Positions 50,494 to 58,313 of a DNA stretch of 64,000 bases are shown in pieces. The notes below the pieces were generated by a model that saw nothing but the letters and a program-made list of their open reading frames with translations, was not told the origin of the DNA and made no database searches. Location: positions 744,001-808,000 of the forward strand of contig NZ_CP023692.1 of assembly GCF_008704935.1 (NCBI RefSeq), read 5' to 3'. The stretch is from Streptomyces vinaceus (GTDB lineage Bacteria; Actinomycetota; Actinomycetes; Streptomycetales; Streptomycetaceae). The position numbers and the translations under genes were made by a program. Positions within the stretch are counted from its first letter, which is position 1, and each line of letters opens with the position of its first letter.

Positions 50494-51554
50494 CAGGAGG
50501 CCACCTCCGCGCAGCGCACCGGGGCGCGGTCCTCGTCGCCGATGAAGGCGACGAGGCGGTCCTGCGGTACGGAGCCGACGACGGCGCCGGCCCCGTCGGT
50601 GACGGTGACGGCGTGCGGGACGCGGGCGCTGACCGCGCACAGGTCCGCGATCGGGGTGTCGGCGGTGACGCTGGGGCAGCCGCAGGCGCATTCCCCGGCG
50701 ACGGGGTCGGTCATGACGGCGTCGGCCGTGAGCACGCGCGAGCGGTCGACGTCCTGGATGAAGGAGGCGACGTAGTCGTCGGCCGGGCGGGTGAGGATGT
50801 CCTCGGCGGTGCCCTGCTGGACGATGCGGCCGTCGCGCATGACGGCGATGCCGTCGCCCAGGCGCATGGCCTCGTTGAGGTCGTGCGTGATGAACACGAT
50901 GGTCTTCTTGAGCCGCTGCTGGAGCTCCAGCAGCTGGTCCTGCATGTCGCGGCGGATCAGCGGGTCCAGCGCGCTGAAGGACTCGTCCATCAGGAGCAGG
51001 TCGGCGTCGGTGGCCAGGGCGCGGGCCAGGCCCACGCGCTGCTGCATGCCGCCGGAGAGCTCGTCGGGCCAGGAGGACTCCCAGCCGGCGAGCCCGCACA
51101 GCTCCAGCGCCTCGGCGGCGCGGTGCAGCCGCTCCTCGCGGGCGACGCCCTGCACCTCCAGCCCGTAGGCGGCGTTCTCCAGCACGCTGCGGTGCGGGAA
51201 GAGGGCGAAGTGCTGGAAGACCATGCTGATCTTGGTGGAGCGGACGTGGCGCAGCTCACGCCGGGAGAGGGTCGTGAGGTCCTGGCCGTCGAAGAGGATG
51301 CGCCCCTCGGTGGGTTCGAGCAGTCCGTTCAGCATGCGCAGCAGCGTGGACTTGCCGGATCCCGACAGACCCATGACGACGAATATCTCGCCGGGCTCGA
51401 CGCGGAACGAGGCGTCGATCACAGCGGCCGTCGTGCCGTCGGCGCGCAGCTCGTCGCGGCCCGCGCCGGATCGGAGCGCGCGGACCGCGGCCGCGGCGTC
51501 GGAGGGTCGCCTTCCGAACACCTTGTAGACGTGCTCGGCCTGGAGCGTGGACAC
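50493..51554 (-). CDS. Osmoprotectant ABC transporter ATP-binding protein (ProV/OpuAA type)
   Basis: A 353-aa ATPase. The GTG at 51554 was chosen because GAGG sits five bases upstream and because the protein then begins just before the conserved start (AEHVYKVFG). Walker A is GLSGSGKS, the Q-loop is in STKISMVFQHFALFPHRSV, the signature LSGGMQQR, Walker B LLLMDESFSALD, and the H-loop ITHDLNEA. The last 80 residues are a CBS-like regulatory part containing a Cys-rich GECACGC. CBS domains of OpuA sense ionic strength. Upstream lie a leader hairpin (51581-51617) and a SigB-type promoter. Confidence 0.92.
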   Translation of the reverse strand: MSTLQAEHVYKVFGRRPSDAAAAVRALRSGAGRDELRADGTTAAVIDASFRVEPGEIFVVMGLSGSGKSTLLRMLNGLLEPTEGRILFDGQDLTTLSRRELRHVRSTKISMVFQHFALFPHRSVLENAAYGLEVQGVAREERLHRAAEALELCGLAGWESSWPDELSGGMQQRVGLARALATDADLLLMDESFSALDPLIRRDMQDQLLELQQRLKKTIVFITHDLNEAMRLGDGIAVMRDGRIVQQGTAEDILTRPADDYVASFIQDVDRSRVLTADAVMTDPVAGECACGCPSVTADTPIADLCAVSARVPHAVTVTDGAGAVVGSVPQDRLVAFIGDEDRAPVRCAEVAS

Positions 51555-51580
51555 ATACACCTCGCGGGTCGTACCGGGAA

Positions 51581-51617
51581 CGGCCTGCGCCCGGCCACGG
51601 GGGCCGGGCGCAGGCCG
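51581..51617 (-). promoter_or_regulatory. Perfect leader hairpin upstream of the osmoprotectant operon
   Basis: Two perfectly complementary 16-base arms (51581-51596 and 51602-51617) flank a 5-base loop. It lies 27 bases before the GTG start, between the candidate SigB promoter and the ribosome binding site, so it is in the transcript leader and could act as an attenuator, RNA thermosensor or stability element. Confidence 0.55.
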
Positions 51618-51694
51618 TGGAGCGGTACGGGATCCGCCCGCACCCGCGCCGGCCGTGGTGACGGCAGGCGGAAGGGTCCGCTCCGGATCCGCGG

Positions 51695-51719
51695 GTGCCC
51701 AGGCTGCCCCGGGGTAAAC
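51695..51719 (-). promoter_or_regulatory. SigB-type promoter of the osmoprotectant operon
   Basis: On the minus strand GTTT (51719-51716), 15 bases, then GGGCAC (51700-51695). The S. coelicolor SigB consensus is GTTT-N14-16-GGGTAC/T, so nine of ten fixed positions match. The operon start is 141 bases downstream. The adjacent gene is a SigB-family sigma factor. Confidence 0.55.
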
Positions 51720-51772
51720 GCCGAGGTGATCCACCTCACGTCCGGAGGTCTGGTGCAGACGGGCGCCGGGGC

Positions 51773-52696
51773 TTATGCCCCGGGTCCCGGGTCCTCCAGC
51801 ATGGAGGCCCGCAGGTGGGCGAGGACGCGGCCCAGTACGCGCGAGACCTGCATCTGCGAGATGCCGAGCGCGGCGCCGATCTGGGCCTGGGTGAGCTCCT
51901 CGCCGAAGCGCATCCGCAGCATCCGGCGCTCGCGCTCCGAGAGCTGTTCGAGCAGCGGCGCGAGGGTCTGGATGTCCTCGACGCGCTCCAGGGCCGGTTC
52001 CTCCTCGCCCATGACGTCGGCGAGGGTGTGGCCGTCGGCCGAGCCGTCGGCGCCCTCGGCGTGCCCGGAGTGCGGGGCGTCCAGGGAGCCGGTGGTGTGG
52101 CCGTTGGCGGCGACGAGACCCTCTATGACGTCCTCCTCCGTGATACCGAGGTGGCCCGCGAGATCGGCGACGGTGGGCGAGCGGTCGAGCGTGGTGGTCA
52201 GCTCCTCCTTCGCCTTGGCGATGTCGAGGCGGAGCTCCTGGAGGCGGCGCGGGACGCGCACGGCCCAGGAGGTGTCACGGAAGTGCCGTTTGATCTCGCC
52301 TGTGATGTACGGCATGGCGAGGGTGGCGAACTCGTTCTCGCGGGCCGGGTCGAACCGGTCGATCGCCTTGATCAGGCCGATGGTGCCGACCTGGACGATG
52401 TCCTCGATGTCGCCCCCGTCACCCCGGCCGCGGAAACGGCGGACGGCGTACTGGACGAGTGAGGCGTTCATCTCTATGAGCGCGTTGCGTACGTACTGGT
52501 GTTCCGGCGTACCCGTGGGCAGTTCGCTCAGCCGCCGGAAGAACACCCTCGACAGCTCCCTCGCATCCGAGGGGGCCACCTCCCTGGGCTCCTCGATCCG
52601 CGGCAGGTCCGCGATCCGGGCGGCCTGGACGCGGCGGCGCGGATGGGGGACGACTGCGTCGGTTTGGGAACTGGAGGTTGGGGCAGGGGCGGGCAT
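51773..52696 (-). CDS. RNA polymerase sigma factor, SigB/SigF/SigG family
   Basis: A 307-aa sigma factor. After a 45-residue disordered start, region 2 reads ALIEMNASLVQYAVRRFRGRG, then DIVQVGTIGLIKAIDRFDPARENEFATLAMPYITGEIKRHFRD. Region 3 follows, then region 4 ERRMLRMRFGEELTQAQIGAALGISQMQVSRVLGRVLAHLR. The protein fits the stress and differentiation sigma factors of Streptomyces. ATG 52696 has AAGGAG eight bases upstream. A palindrome CTTGA-ACG-TCAAG (52768-52780) lies upstream. No anti-sigma gene is adjacent. Its neighbour is the osmoprotectant importer, suggesting an osmotic-stress role. Confidence 0.93.
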   Translation of the reverse strand: MPAPAPTSSSQTDAVVPHPRRRVQAARIADLPRIEEPREVAPSDARELSRVFFRRLSELPTGTPEHQYVRNALIEMNASLVQYAVRRFRGRGDGGDIEDIVQVGTIGLIKAIDRFDPARENEFATLAMPYITGEIKRHFRDTSWAVRVPRRLQELRLDIAKAKEELTTTLDRSPTVADLAGHLGITEEDVIEGLVAANGHTTGSLDAPHSGHAEGADGSADGHTLADVMGEEEPALERVEDIQTLAPLLEQLSERERRMLRMRFGEELTQAQIGAALGISQMQVSRVLGRVLAHLRASMLEDPGPGA

Positions 52697-53018
52697 GGGG
52701 TTCGCTCCTTGGGCTTGTCGGCTTGCGGCGCGGGACCTTGACTGCCGTCGATGGTGGTCTCTTTCAGCTTGAACGTCAAGAATTGCCGGAAATGCGGCCG
52801 TCCGCTTACGCGCGCGCATTCCACGCGTGCACGCGCGCGACCGGCGGCCCGGATTCCTTTCTGTGCGCGCGGTCTTGTGCCGGCCCTTGCGGCGCCCCAG
52901 TCTGAGCGGACGACTTGAGGGGGGTTCGGTCCGGATGTTCAGGACATGGCACGGATCACACGTATAACGCAGGTCACGCCCATTGCGCAGATCACATGCA
53001 TTACATGGGTCACACGGA
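52697..53018. other. Gene-free region with degenerate short repeats
   Basis: 322 bases between the divergent sigma and subtilase genes. 52768-52780 is a palindrome (CTTGA-ACG-TCAAG). From about 52946 on, the DNA is a run of degenerate 10-13-base repeats around the words ATCACA/GTCACR and CGGAT, unusually AT-rich for this genome. It continues into the first codons of the subtilase. Confidence 0.4.
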
Positions 53019-54602
53019 ATGCCTGCGTCGCACGGATCGCGGGGATTACGGCAGTTCGGATGGCGGCGGTACGGGGCCGTCCTCGCCCTCGCCTCGGCGC
53101 TCGCGCTCGGCGCGCACACCGGGGCCTCGGCCGCGAGCCCGCCCGAGGGGAGCGTCCGGTACGCCGGAGCGCCCGGAGCCGTCGCCGGCAGCTATCTCGT
53201 CGTACTGGACCCGGCCCGCGCGGGCGCCCGTACCGAGCGGGGCCGGTCCGTGGTCACCCGCTACGGCGCCACGATCCGGCGCACCTACGACGCGGCCCTG
53301 AACGGCTACTCCGTCCGGCTGTCCGAGCGCGGGGCCCGCCGGCTCGCCGCCGATCCCGCCGTCGCCGAGGTCGCGCAGAACCGCACGCTGCGGCTCGACT
53401 CCACCCAGCCCGGTCCGCCCTCCTGGGGCGTCGACCGGATCGACCGGCGCAGGCTCCCGCTCGACCAGAGCTACGCGTACCCCGATTCGGCCGGGCAGGG
53501 GGTGACCGCGTACGTCATCGACACCGGCGTCAACATCAGCCACCAGGACTTCGGCGGGCGCGCCTCGTACGGGTACGACGCCATCGACGAGGACTACGAG
53601 GCGGACGACCTGCACGGGCACGGGACACACGTCGCCGGGACTCTCGCGGGGGCCACGTTCGGGGTCGCGAAGAAGGCGAAGGTCGTCTCCGTCCGGGTGC
53701 TCGACTGGTCGGGCGAGGGCACCACGGAGCAGGTGGTCGCCGGGATCGACTGGGTCACGCGGAACGCCGTGAAGCCCGCCGTCGCCAACATGAGCCTGGG
53801 CGGCGACCCGGACGACGTGCTGGACGCCGCCGTCCGGGGCTCCATCGCCTCCGGCATCACGTACGCGGTGGCCGCGGGCAACCAGGGCGCGGACGCCTCC
53901 ACCCACTCCCCCGCCCGGGTGCCCGCGGCGCTCACCGTCGGTGCGACCAACGACCGGGACGCGCGCGCCTCGTACTCCAACCACGGCCCTCTGGTGGACC
54001 TGTTCGCCCCGGGCGACTCGATCACCTCGGCGGTCTTCTGGGGCGACGACTGGAGCACCACCATGTCCGGCACCTCGATGGCCTCCCCGCACGTGGCCGG
54101 CGCGGCGGCGCTCTACCTCGCCGACCACCGCACGGCCACGCCCGCCCAGGTGGCGGGCGCCCTGACCGCCGCGGCCACGACGGGCTCGGTGGTCGACGCC
54201 GGACCGGGCTCGCCGGACCGGCTCCTGTACGTGGGGACGGCGCCGAACCGGGCGCCCGGACCGCGCTTCGCGAACACCGCCGACTATCCGATCGAGGACC
54301 TGCAACCCATCGAATCCCCGGTCACCGTCAGCGGGATCCCCGGTCGGGCCCCCGCGCAGCTGGACGTGGAACTCGACATCAGGCACCCGGACTCCGGCAC
54401 CCTCCAGGTCGACGTGATCGCCCCCGACGGCACGGTGTACCCGATCAAGGACAGCTACACGGGCTGGGGCGACGCCGACCTCAGAGGGGTGTTCGGGATC
54501 GACGCCTCGTCGGAGACCGCCAACGGCGTGTGGAGGCTACGGGTGTACGACGCCTTCGCCGGCTACACGGGATCCATCGACGGGTGGGCCCTGCGCTTCT
54601 GA
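53019..54602 (+). CDS. Secreted subtilisin-like serine protease with P domain (S8)
   Basis: A 527-aa secreted protease from ATG 53019; the start is uncertain because the upstream frame stays open to a TTG at 52983. A signal peptide (RRYGAVLALASALALGAHTGASA) is followed by an I9-type propeptide (residues about 55-120). The S8 triad is Asp in YVIDTGVN, His in HGHGTHVAG, Ser in GTSMASPHVAGAAAL. The last 110 residues form a P/proprotein convertase domain (VTVSGIPGRAPAQLDVELDI, ending TGSIDGWALRF). It is a typical extracellular actinomycete serine protease. Catalytic residues are intact. Confidence 0.92.
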   Translation: MPASHGSRGLRQFGWRRYGAVLALASALALGAHTGASAASPPEGSVRYAGAPGAVAGSYLVVLDPARAGARTERGRSVVTRYGATIRRTYDAALNGYSVRLSERGARRLAADPAVAEVAQNRTLRLDSTQPGPPSWGVDRIDRRRLPLDQSYAYPDSAGQGVTAYVIDTGVNISHQDFGGRASYGYDAIDEDYEADDLHGHGTHVAGTLAGATFGVAKKAKVVSVRVLDWSGEGTTEQVVAGIDWVTRNAVKPAVANMSLGGDPDDVLDAAVRGSIASGITYAVAAGNQGADASTHSPARVPAALTVGATNDRDARASYSNHGPLVDLFAPGDSITSAVFWGDDWSTTMSGTSMASPHVAGAAALYLADHRTATPAQVAGALTAAATTGSVVDAGPGSPDRLLYVGTAPNRAPGPRFANTADYPIEDLQPIESPVTVSGIPGRAPAQLDVELDIRHPDSGTLQVDVIAPDGTVYPIKDSYTGWGDADLRGVFGIDASSETANGVWRLRVYDAFAGYTGSIDGWALRF

Positions 54603-54606
54603 GGGG

Positions 54607-54624
54607 GCCGGCAGGAAGGCCGGC
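54607..54624. terminator. Short hairpin between convergent subtilase and gntR
   Basis: GCCGGC-AGGAAG-GCCGGC lies 5 bases after the subtilase stop and 9 before the gntR stop. Short stem, no U tract, so the call is modest. Confidence 0.35.
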
Positions 54625-54632
54625 CGGAGGGC

Positions 54633-55454
54633 TCAGGTGACGCGGAAAGCGGCCACCTCCTGGTCCCGGTGGAACGTCAGCCGGTTCCAGGTGGGGAAGG
54701 CGAGGTCGGTGACGGCGAGCAGCCGGCCCCGGTCGTCGTGCAGGGTACGGCGTACGGTCAGGCCGGAGCCCGGGCCGGCGGCCGACGGGTGGCTGCTGCG
54801 CGTCATCGTCAGGGTCTCGGCGACCCGGCCCTGTTCGGCGGCCCGGTCCAGCCAGCGGTGCAGCGGCCCGAGGTCCTCGTCCCGGACGACCGCCGGGCGG
54901 TCGCGGTAGCGGGCGAGTTCGGGCGCCTCGGCGATCACGCGCGGGCAGAGGTACGTGACCGCGTCCCGCCGGGTCTCCCCCGACGGGCCGCGCTCGCGGC
55001 GGTGGTGGACCAGGGTCCGCTCCCCGCCGCGCATGCCGAGCAGCCCGGCGAGCGAGGGCGGCACGCTGACCAGGGTGAGCCAGCTCTGCTCCGGGGCGGG
55101 AACGGGGGCGGGAGCGGGGGCGGGGCGCAGGGGCCCGGCGCCGCCCGCCGCGGTCGCGGCCCCGGCGGTCGTGGACCCGGCGGCCCCAGCGGTCGTGGCC
55201 GCGGCGGTTCCGGCGGCCGCCGAGCGGGTGCCGCGCCGGCCGGTGACGATCAGGCCGTCCTCCCGCAGGTGCTGGAGTGCGGCCCTGATGGTCTGCCGGT
55301 TGACCTGGTACCGGGCGGCCAGCGTGCGCTCGGAGGGCAGTCTGCCCCCGGCGGCGTGCGCGGCGCCTTCGAGCTCGCTCCGCAGCGCCGCGGCGATTCG
55401 CTGGTACTTGGGCATGGCGGCGGCCGGGCCGCCGCCCCGCGTAAGGGAGGGCAT
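54633..55454 (-). CDS. GntR/HutC-family transcriptional regulator
   Basis: A 273-aa regulator. Residues 14-75 are the GntR winged helix (KYQRIAAALRSELEGAAHAAG, then RTLAARYQVNRQTIRAALQHLREDGLIV). An Ala/Thr/Gly-rich linker runs to about 115. The C-terminal part is a UTRA-like effector domain (VTYLCPRVIAEAPELA, then RRTLHDDRGRLLAVTDLAF). ATG 55454 has GAGGAG upstream. A HutC-type operator overlaps the likely promoter 48 bases upstream, implying autoregulation. The regulated pathway and effector are not obvious from neighbours. Confidence 0.88.
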   Translation of the reverse strand: MPSLTRGGGPAAAMPKYQRIAAALRSELEGAAHAAGGRLPSERTLAARYQVNRQTIRAALQHLREDGLIVTGRRGTRSAAAGTAAATTAGAAGSTTAGAATAAGGAGPLRPAPAPAPVPAPEQSWLTLVSVPPSLAGLLGMRGGERTLVHHRRERGPSGETRRDAVTYLCPRVIAEAPELARYRDRPAVVRDEDLGPLHRWLDRAAEQGRVAETLTMTRSSHPSAAGPGSGLTVRRTLHDDRGRLLAVTDLAFPTWNRLTFHRDQEVAAFRVT

Positions 55455-55501
55455 GGCTTCTCCTCTGACGGGCGGTCAAGGACTGCGGTACGCAACCTAG
55501 C

Positions 55502-55517
55502 ATTGGTCTATACCTGT
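55502..55517. promoter_or_regulatory. HutC/PhnF/DasR-like operator upstream of gntR
   Basis: ATTGGTCTATACCTGT contains the dyad GGT-CTAT-ACC. On the minus strand it reads GGTATAGACCA, like the TGGTATAGACCA sites known for HutC-type regulators, and it matches the DasR consensus at 13 of 16 positions. A -10-like TAGGTT (55498-55493, minus) abuts it. Confidence 0.6.
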
Positions 55518-55583
55518 GGGTGAGGGGGCGCCCCCGATCCCGCCCCACCTTGGCCGAATCCCGCCGCTGCAACGGTCCCTCCC

Positions 55584-55625
55584 GATCGATCCCTTCAGAT
55601 CGATCCCTTCAGATCGATCCCTTCA
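55584..55625. repeat. Three-copy 14-base tandem repeat at the end of an Imm50-like gene
   Basis: Three exact, contiguous copies of GATCGATCCCTTCA. The second copy supplies the TGA stop (55611-55609, minus) and last codons of the Imm50-like gene. A fourth partial copy (GAT) follows. The repeat is much more AT-rich than surrounding DNA. Confidence 0.85.
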
Positions 55626-56016
55626 GATGGACACGGGTCTGCGTGACGCGGGACGCGGCCGCGGAGAACGCGATCGAGCGGGTCTCACCGGTGACCGACA
55701 CCTTCAGGCGGTCGGCCGTCCCGCCGCCGTCGCCACCGCCCTCGATCCGTACCGCACGCTCCGCGTCCGCCAGAAGCCCCGCCACCCGCAGGTCGGCCAC
55801 CCCGCTGAACTCGATCCAGAAGCGCAGGGTGTTGTACGCCGCTTCCGTCCACTGCGGCTTCGGGTGCGCCGGCAGCCGCGAAGTCTCCAGGGCGAAAGTC
55901 ACCGACGTGCCGCGCTCGTCAACATGGACATGAAAGAAATCGCAGGTGTCCAGGTCCGGCAGCGGGTCGGCGCCGTACAGCTCCCGCAGTTCCGGCCAGT
56001 CGTTCGGAACAGTCAT
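55609..56016 (-). CDS. Imm50-like immunity-type protein (second of pair)
   Basis: A 135-aa small beta-rich protein: NDWPELRELYGADPLPDLDTC, HVHVDERGTSVTFALETSR, then NTLRFWIEFSGVADLRVAGLLADAERAVRIE. This is the general pattern of Imm50-type immunity proteins found beside polymorphic toxins. It is one base downstream of its paralogue (stop TGA then G then ATG). An in-frame GTG at 56025 would give nine more bases. No toxin gene is nearby. The 3' end lies inside a tandem 14-mer repeat. Confidence 0.65.
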   Translation of the reverse strand: MTVPNDWPELRELYGADPLPDLDTCDFFHVHVDERGTSVTFALETSRLPAHPKPQWTEAAYNTLRFWIEFSGVADLRVAGLLADAERAVRIEGGGDGGGTADRLKVSVTGETRSIAFSAAASRVTQTRVHLKGSI

Positions 56017-56017
56017 C

Positions 56018-56500
56018 TCACACACGCTCGTAGAAGGAATTCACATGGACCGGGGGAAGCGTGGGATAGAGGCGGTTTTCAAGTGCCCGGGCGAAAGAAC
56101 GCGCGCCGCCGTCACCGCCGTCCGCGTCCTGCGTGAAAACGCTGATTTTCCCTGCCATGACAGAAGCGTTCGCCGTGAAGGACACGACGAGACCGGGCGC
56201 CGCGACCTCCACAGCCAGCCTGTGTTCCGGCAGCGCGCGCAGGAGGACGTCCGCGGTGACGGGCGGCCGCCACCCCTCCATGAGGAATTCCCGCACCATC
56301 ATGAACTGGATCTGGCACTGCACGGTGTCGCCCGGCGCGCCTTCCCAGCGGTCGGGGTACCTCGGCAGGTCGAGGCGCAGCGTGACGGTCGGATCCCAGC
56401 CGTCCAGGTGCACCGACCGCAGCCGGACACCCGCGAGATCGGGAATTTCGTCGTAGTACGCGGTGAAATCCGCGTTCACCACGAAATCATTCCACGTCAT
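56018..56500 (-). CDS. Imm50-like immunity-type protein (first of pair)
   Basis: A 160-aa protein similar in layout to its downstream neighbour: MTWNDFVVNADFTAYYDEIPDLAG, then VRLRSVHLDGWDPTVTLRLDLPRYPDRW, then CQIQFMMVREFLMEGWRPPVTADVL. The second half is strand-rich with hydrophobic alternation. Imm50-like identification is by pattern. An AGAGGGG lies about 12 bases before ATG 56500. Codon bias is a little less extreme than in surrounding genes, which would fit transfer. Two immunity-type genes in tandem without a toxin suggest orphan immunity. Confidence 0.62.
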   Translation of the reverse strand: MTWNDFVVNADFTAYYDEIPDLAGVRLRSVHLDGWDPTVTLRLDLPRYPDRWEGAPGDTVQCQIQFMMVREFLMEGWRPPVTADVLLRALPEHRLAVEVAAPGLVVSFTANASVMAGKISVFTQDADGGDGGARSFARALENRLYPTLPPVHVNSFYERV

Positions 56501-56586
56501 CGTAGTAATGCCCCTCTGCCCCAGGGATCTGTCCGTTCCGGGGATCGTCACCGGGCCGGACATGGACGTGGGGCGCCTTCACCCCA

Positions 56587-58194
56587 TCACCACGATCGCC
56601 GGCTCCAGGCCCTCGGGGACTCCCGCGTCGACAGCGGGTTCGGGAGCGGGATGTAGCGGGCGTCGGCCCCGTCGGCGCGCGTCCAGCGCAGCAGCAGGTT
56701 GGTCTTGCCCGGGAGGGAGGGGGCCGAGAGCAGTTCCGCGATCTCGGGCAGGCCGTGTTCCGCGTCGTAGCGCAAGAACTCCTCGCGCACCGCGGGCCAC
56801 ACCGCGGCGGCCGCGTCCGGGTGCGCCTCGGCGAGGGCCCCGGCCACCTCCGTGAGGTGGTTGACCACCAGGCAGTAGACCAGCCGCTGCCAGCCGGCGG
56901 CCCGCTCCGTCTCCGGCAGCAGCTTGACCCCCTCCGCGTCCCGGAACAGGGCCTGTACCGGCATGCCCCGCTCATCCACCGCCACCAGGCTGTTCTGGAG
57001 GTGCGCCTCCAGGACGACGCCGTGCCGGGCGAACACGTCCAGTACGGGCGGCACCACATGGCGCAGGTACGCCCGCCACCAGCCGGCCGGATCGGCCGTC
57101 GCGGCGAGCGGGCTGCCCGCGAACCCCTCCGCGAGGGCGGCGGACGCGAGCGCGGTGGCCCCGGGCTCCAGCCGCGCGTGGAGACCGTCCCGGACCAGGA
57201 CGGCGAGTTCCTCGAAGGCGAAGGACGCGGTGCGGTAGCCCCGGTCGGCGAGCCAGACCGCGTTCGACCCTCGGCGGCGCAGCCCGTCGAACGCGGCCTC
57301 GACCGCCGCGTCCGTACGGCGCAGTTTCACCAGGTCGTGGCACCACAGCCGGCGCACGTCGTTGGTGATCCGAACGTCCAGGCTGAATTTGACGAAGAGG
57401 TCCGCCTCGCCCGGCACGTACAGCGTGCGGATCGACGCCGTGGGCCGGACCGGCCGGCGGGAAGGACCCAGGTGCAGCAGCCGGCCGTCGGCGAACGCCG
57501 TGCGCACGGCCGGGGAGCCGCCGACCAGCTCCAGCTGCCAGGGGTGCGCGGGCAGCAGCCGGTATCCGGAGGGCGGGCGCGGGCCGTCGAGCAGCCCGGC
57601 CAGCGCGTCGATCGCGTCGGCGGCGGCCTCGCCGCCCTCCTCGGCCACCTGGTCCTCGCGCAGCCCCAGGAAGACCAGCGGGTGGCGGGCGTACGCCTCC
57701 GGTGCGTACGGCAGCCAGCTCGCCGCGGGCGCGCCGCCCCGCGCCTTGGGGGCGGGGTGGTACGGGTGCCCCATGACCAGGGACTGCTCCGAGCGGACGT
57801 ACGGGTCCCGCGGGGGCTCGGCGGCGGCCCGGGCGCCCAGCAGCGCGGCGACGGCCTCCCGGCTGTCGGCGATCTCGACGGGCAGCTCGTCGTTGGGGAC
57901 GCCGGTGTACCGGCGCAGCTCGTCGGCGGTCAGCTTGACGAGCTCGGCGTGGCTGAGCGGACGCCAGCCGTCCGCCGTACGCAGCTCGGGATGCAGCGGC
58001 CTGCGCCCGACCCGTACGCGCAGGAGCCGGCCGCTGCCGCGCAACCGGTGGACGGCGCCGCCGCGGTCGGCTGCGGCGGCGTCCGGAACCCACTCGGCGG
58101 GATCGGCCGCTTCCCGCAGCAGGCAGTTCAGCAGGGGGGTGGCGGCGTACGCGTCGGCTGCGGCGTTGAGGTCCACGGATTCCATTCGGTCCAT
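56587..58194 (-). CDS. NIS siderophore synthetase (IucA/IucC family), copy 1
   Basis: A 535-aa NRPS-independent siderophore synthetase. ATP/substrate-site motifs are visible: SLVMGHPYHPAPKARGG, then LLPAHPWQLEL, then FVKFSLDVRITNDVRR, and late GVVLEAHLQNSLVAVD. These enzymes adenylate a carboxylate (usually citrate or succinate-type) and form amide or ester bonds with amines or alcohols. Length is typical of the family. The partner synthetase is divergent 119 bases away. Start ATG 58194 and ATG 58185 are both possible. Confidence 0.92.
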   Translation of the reverse strand: MDRMESVDLNAAADAYAATPLLNCLLREAADPAEWVPDAAAADRGGAVHRLRGSGRLLRVRVGRRPLHPELRTADGWRPLSHAELVKLTADELRRYTGVPNDELPVEIADSREAVAALLGARAAAEPPRDPYVRSEQSLVMGHPYHPAPKARGGAPAASWLPYAPEAYARHPLVFLGLREDQVAEEGGEAAADAIDALAGLLDGPRPPSGYRLLPAHPWQLELVGGSPAVRTAFADGRLLHLGPSRRPVRPTASIRTLYVPGEADLFVKFSLDVRITNDVRRLWCHDLVKLRRTDAAVEAAFDGLRRRGSNAVWLADRGYRTASFAFEELAVLVRDGLHARLEPGATALASAALAEGFAGSPLAATADPAGWWRAYLRHVVPPVLDVFARHGVVLEAHLQNSLVAVDERGMPVQALFRDAEGVKLLPETERAAGWQRLVYCLVVNHLTEVAGALAEAHPDAAAAVWPAVREEFLRYDAEHGLPEIAELLSAPSLPGKTNLLLRWTRADGADARYIPLPNPLSTRESPRAWSRRSW

Positions 58195-58248
58195 CCCAGG
58201 TGCCGGGTCGCGGGGCGTCCGCCCGGCCGTGATCTTCAGTATCCGCGA

Positions 58249-58265
58249 TGATGAAGTGATCATCA
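58249..58265. promoter_or_regulatory. Dyad in the divergent siderophore promoter
   Basis: TGATGA-AGTGA-TCATCA: perfect 6-base arms, 5-base spacer, in the middle of the 119-base gap between the two synthetases. It does not match the DmdR/IdeR iron box (TTAGGTTAG half-sites), so the regulator is unclear. Confidence 0.4.
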
Positions 58266-58313
58266 CGTCACCCGTGAGAGACCCGTGAGAGGAACAGGGC
58301 CCTGCACCCCAGC

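Noticed and set aside
55584..55625. Possible CRISPR array
   Set aside because: The three 14-base units are contiguous with no spacers and no cas genes are present.
58195..58313. DmdR/IdeR iron box
   Set aside because: No TTAGGTTAGGCTAACCTAA-like sequence in the gap; only an unrelated dyad was found.
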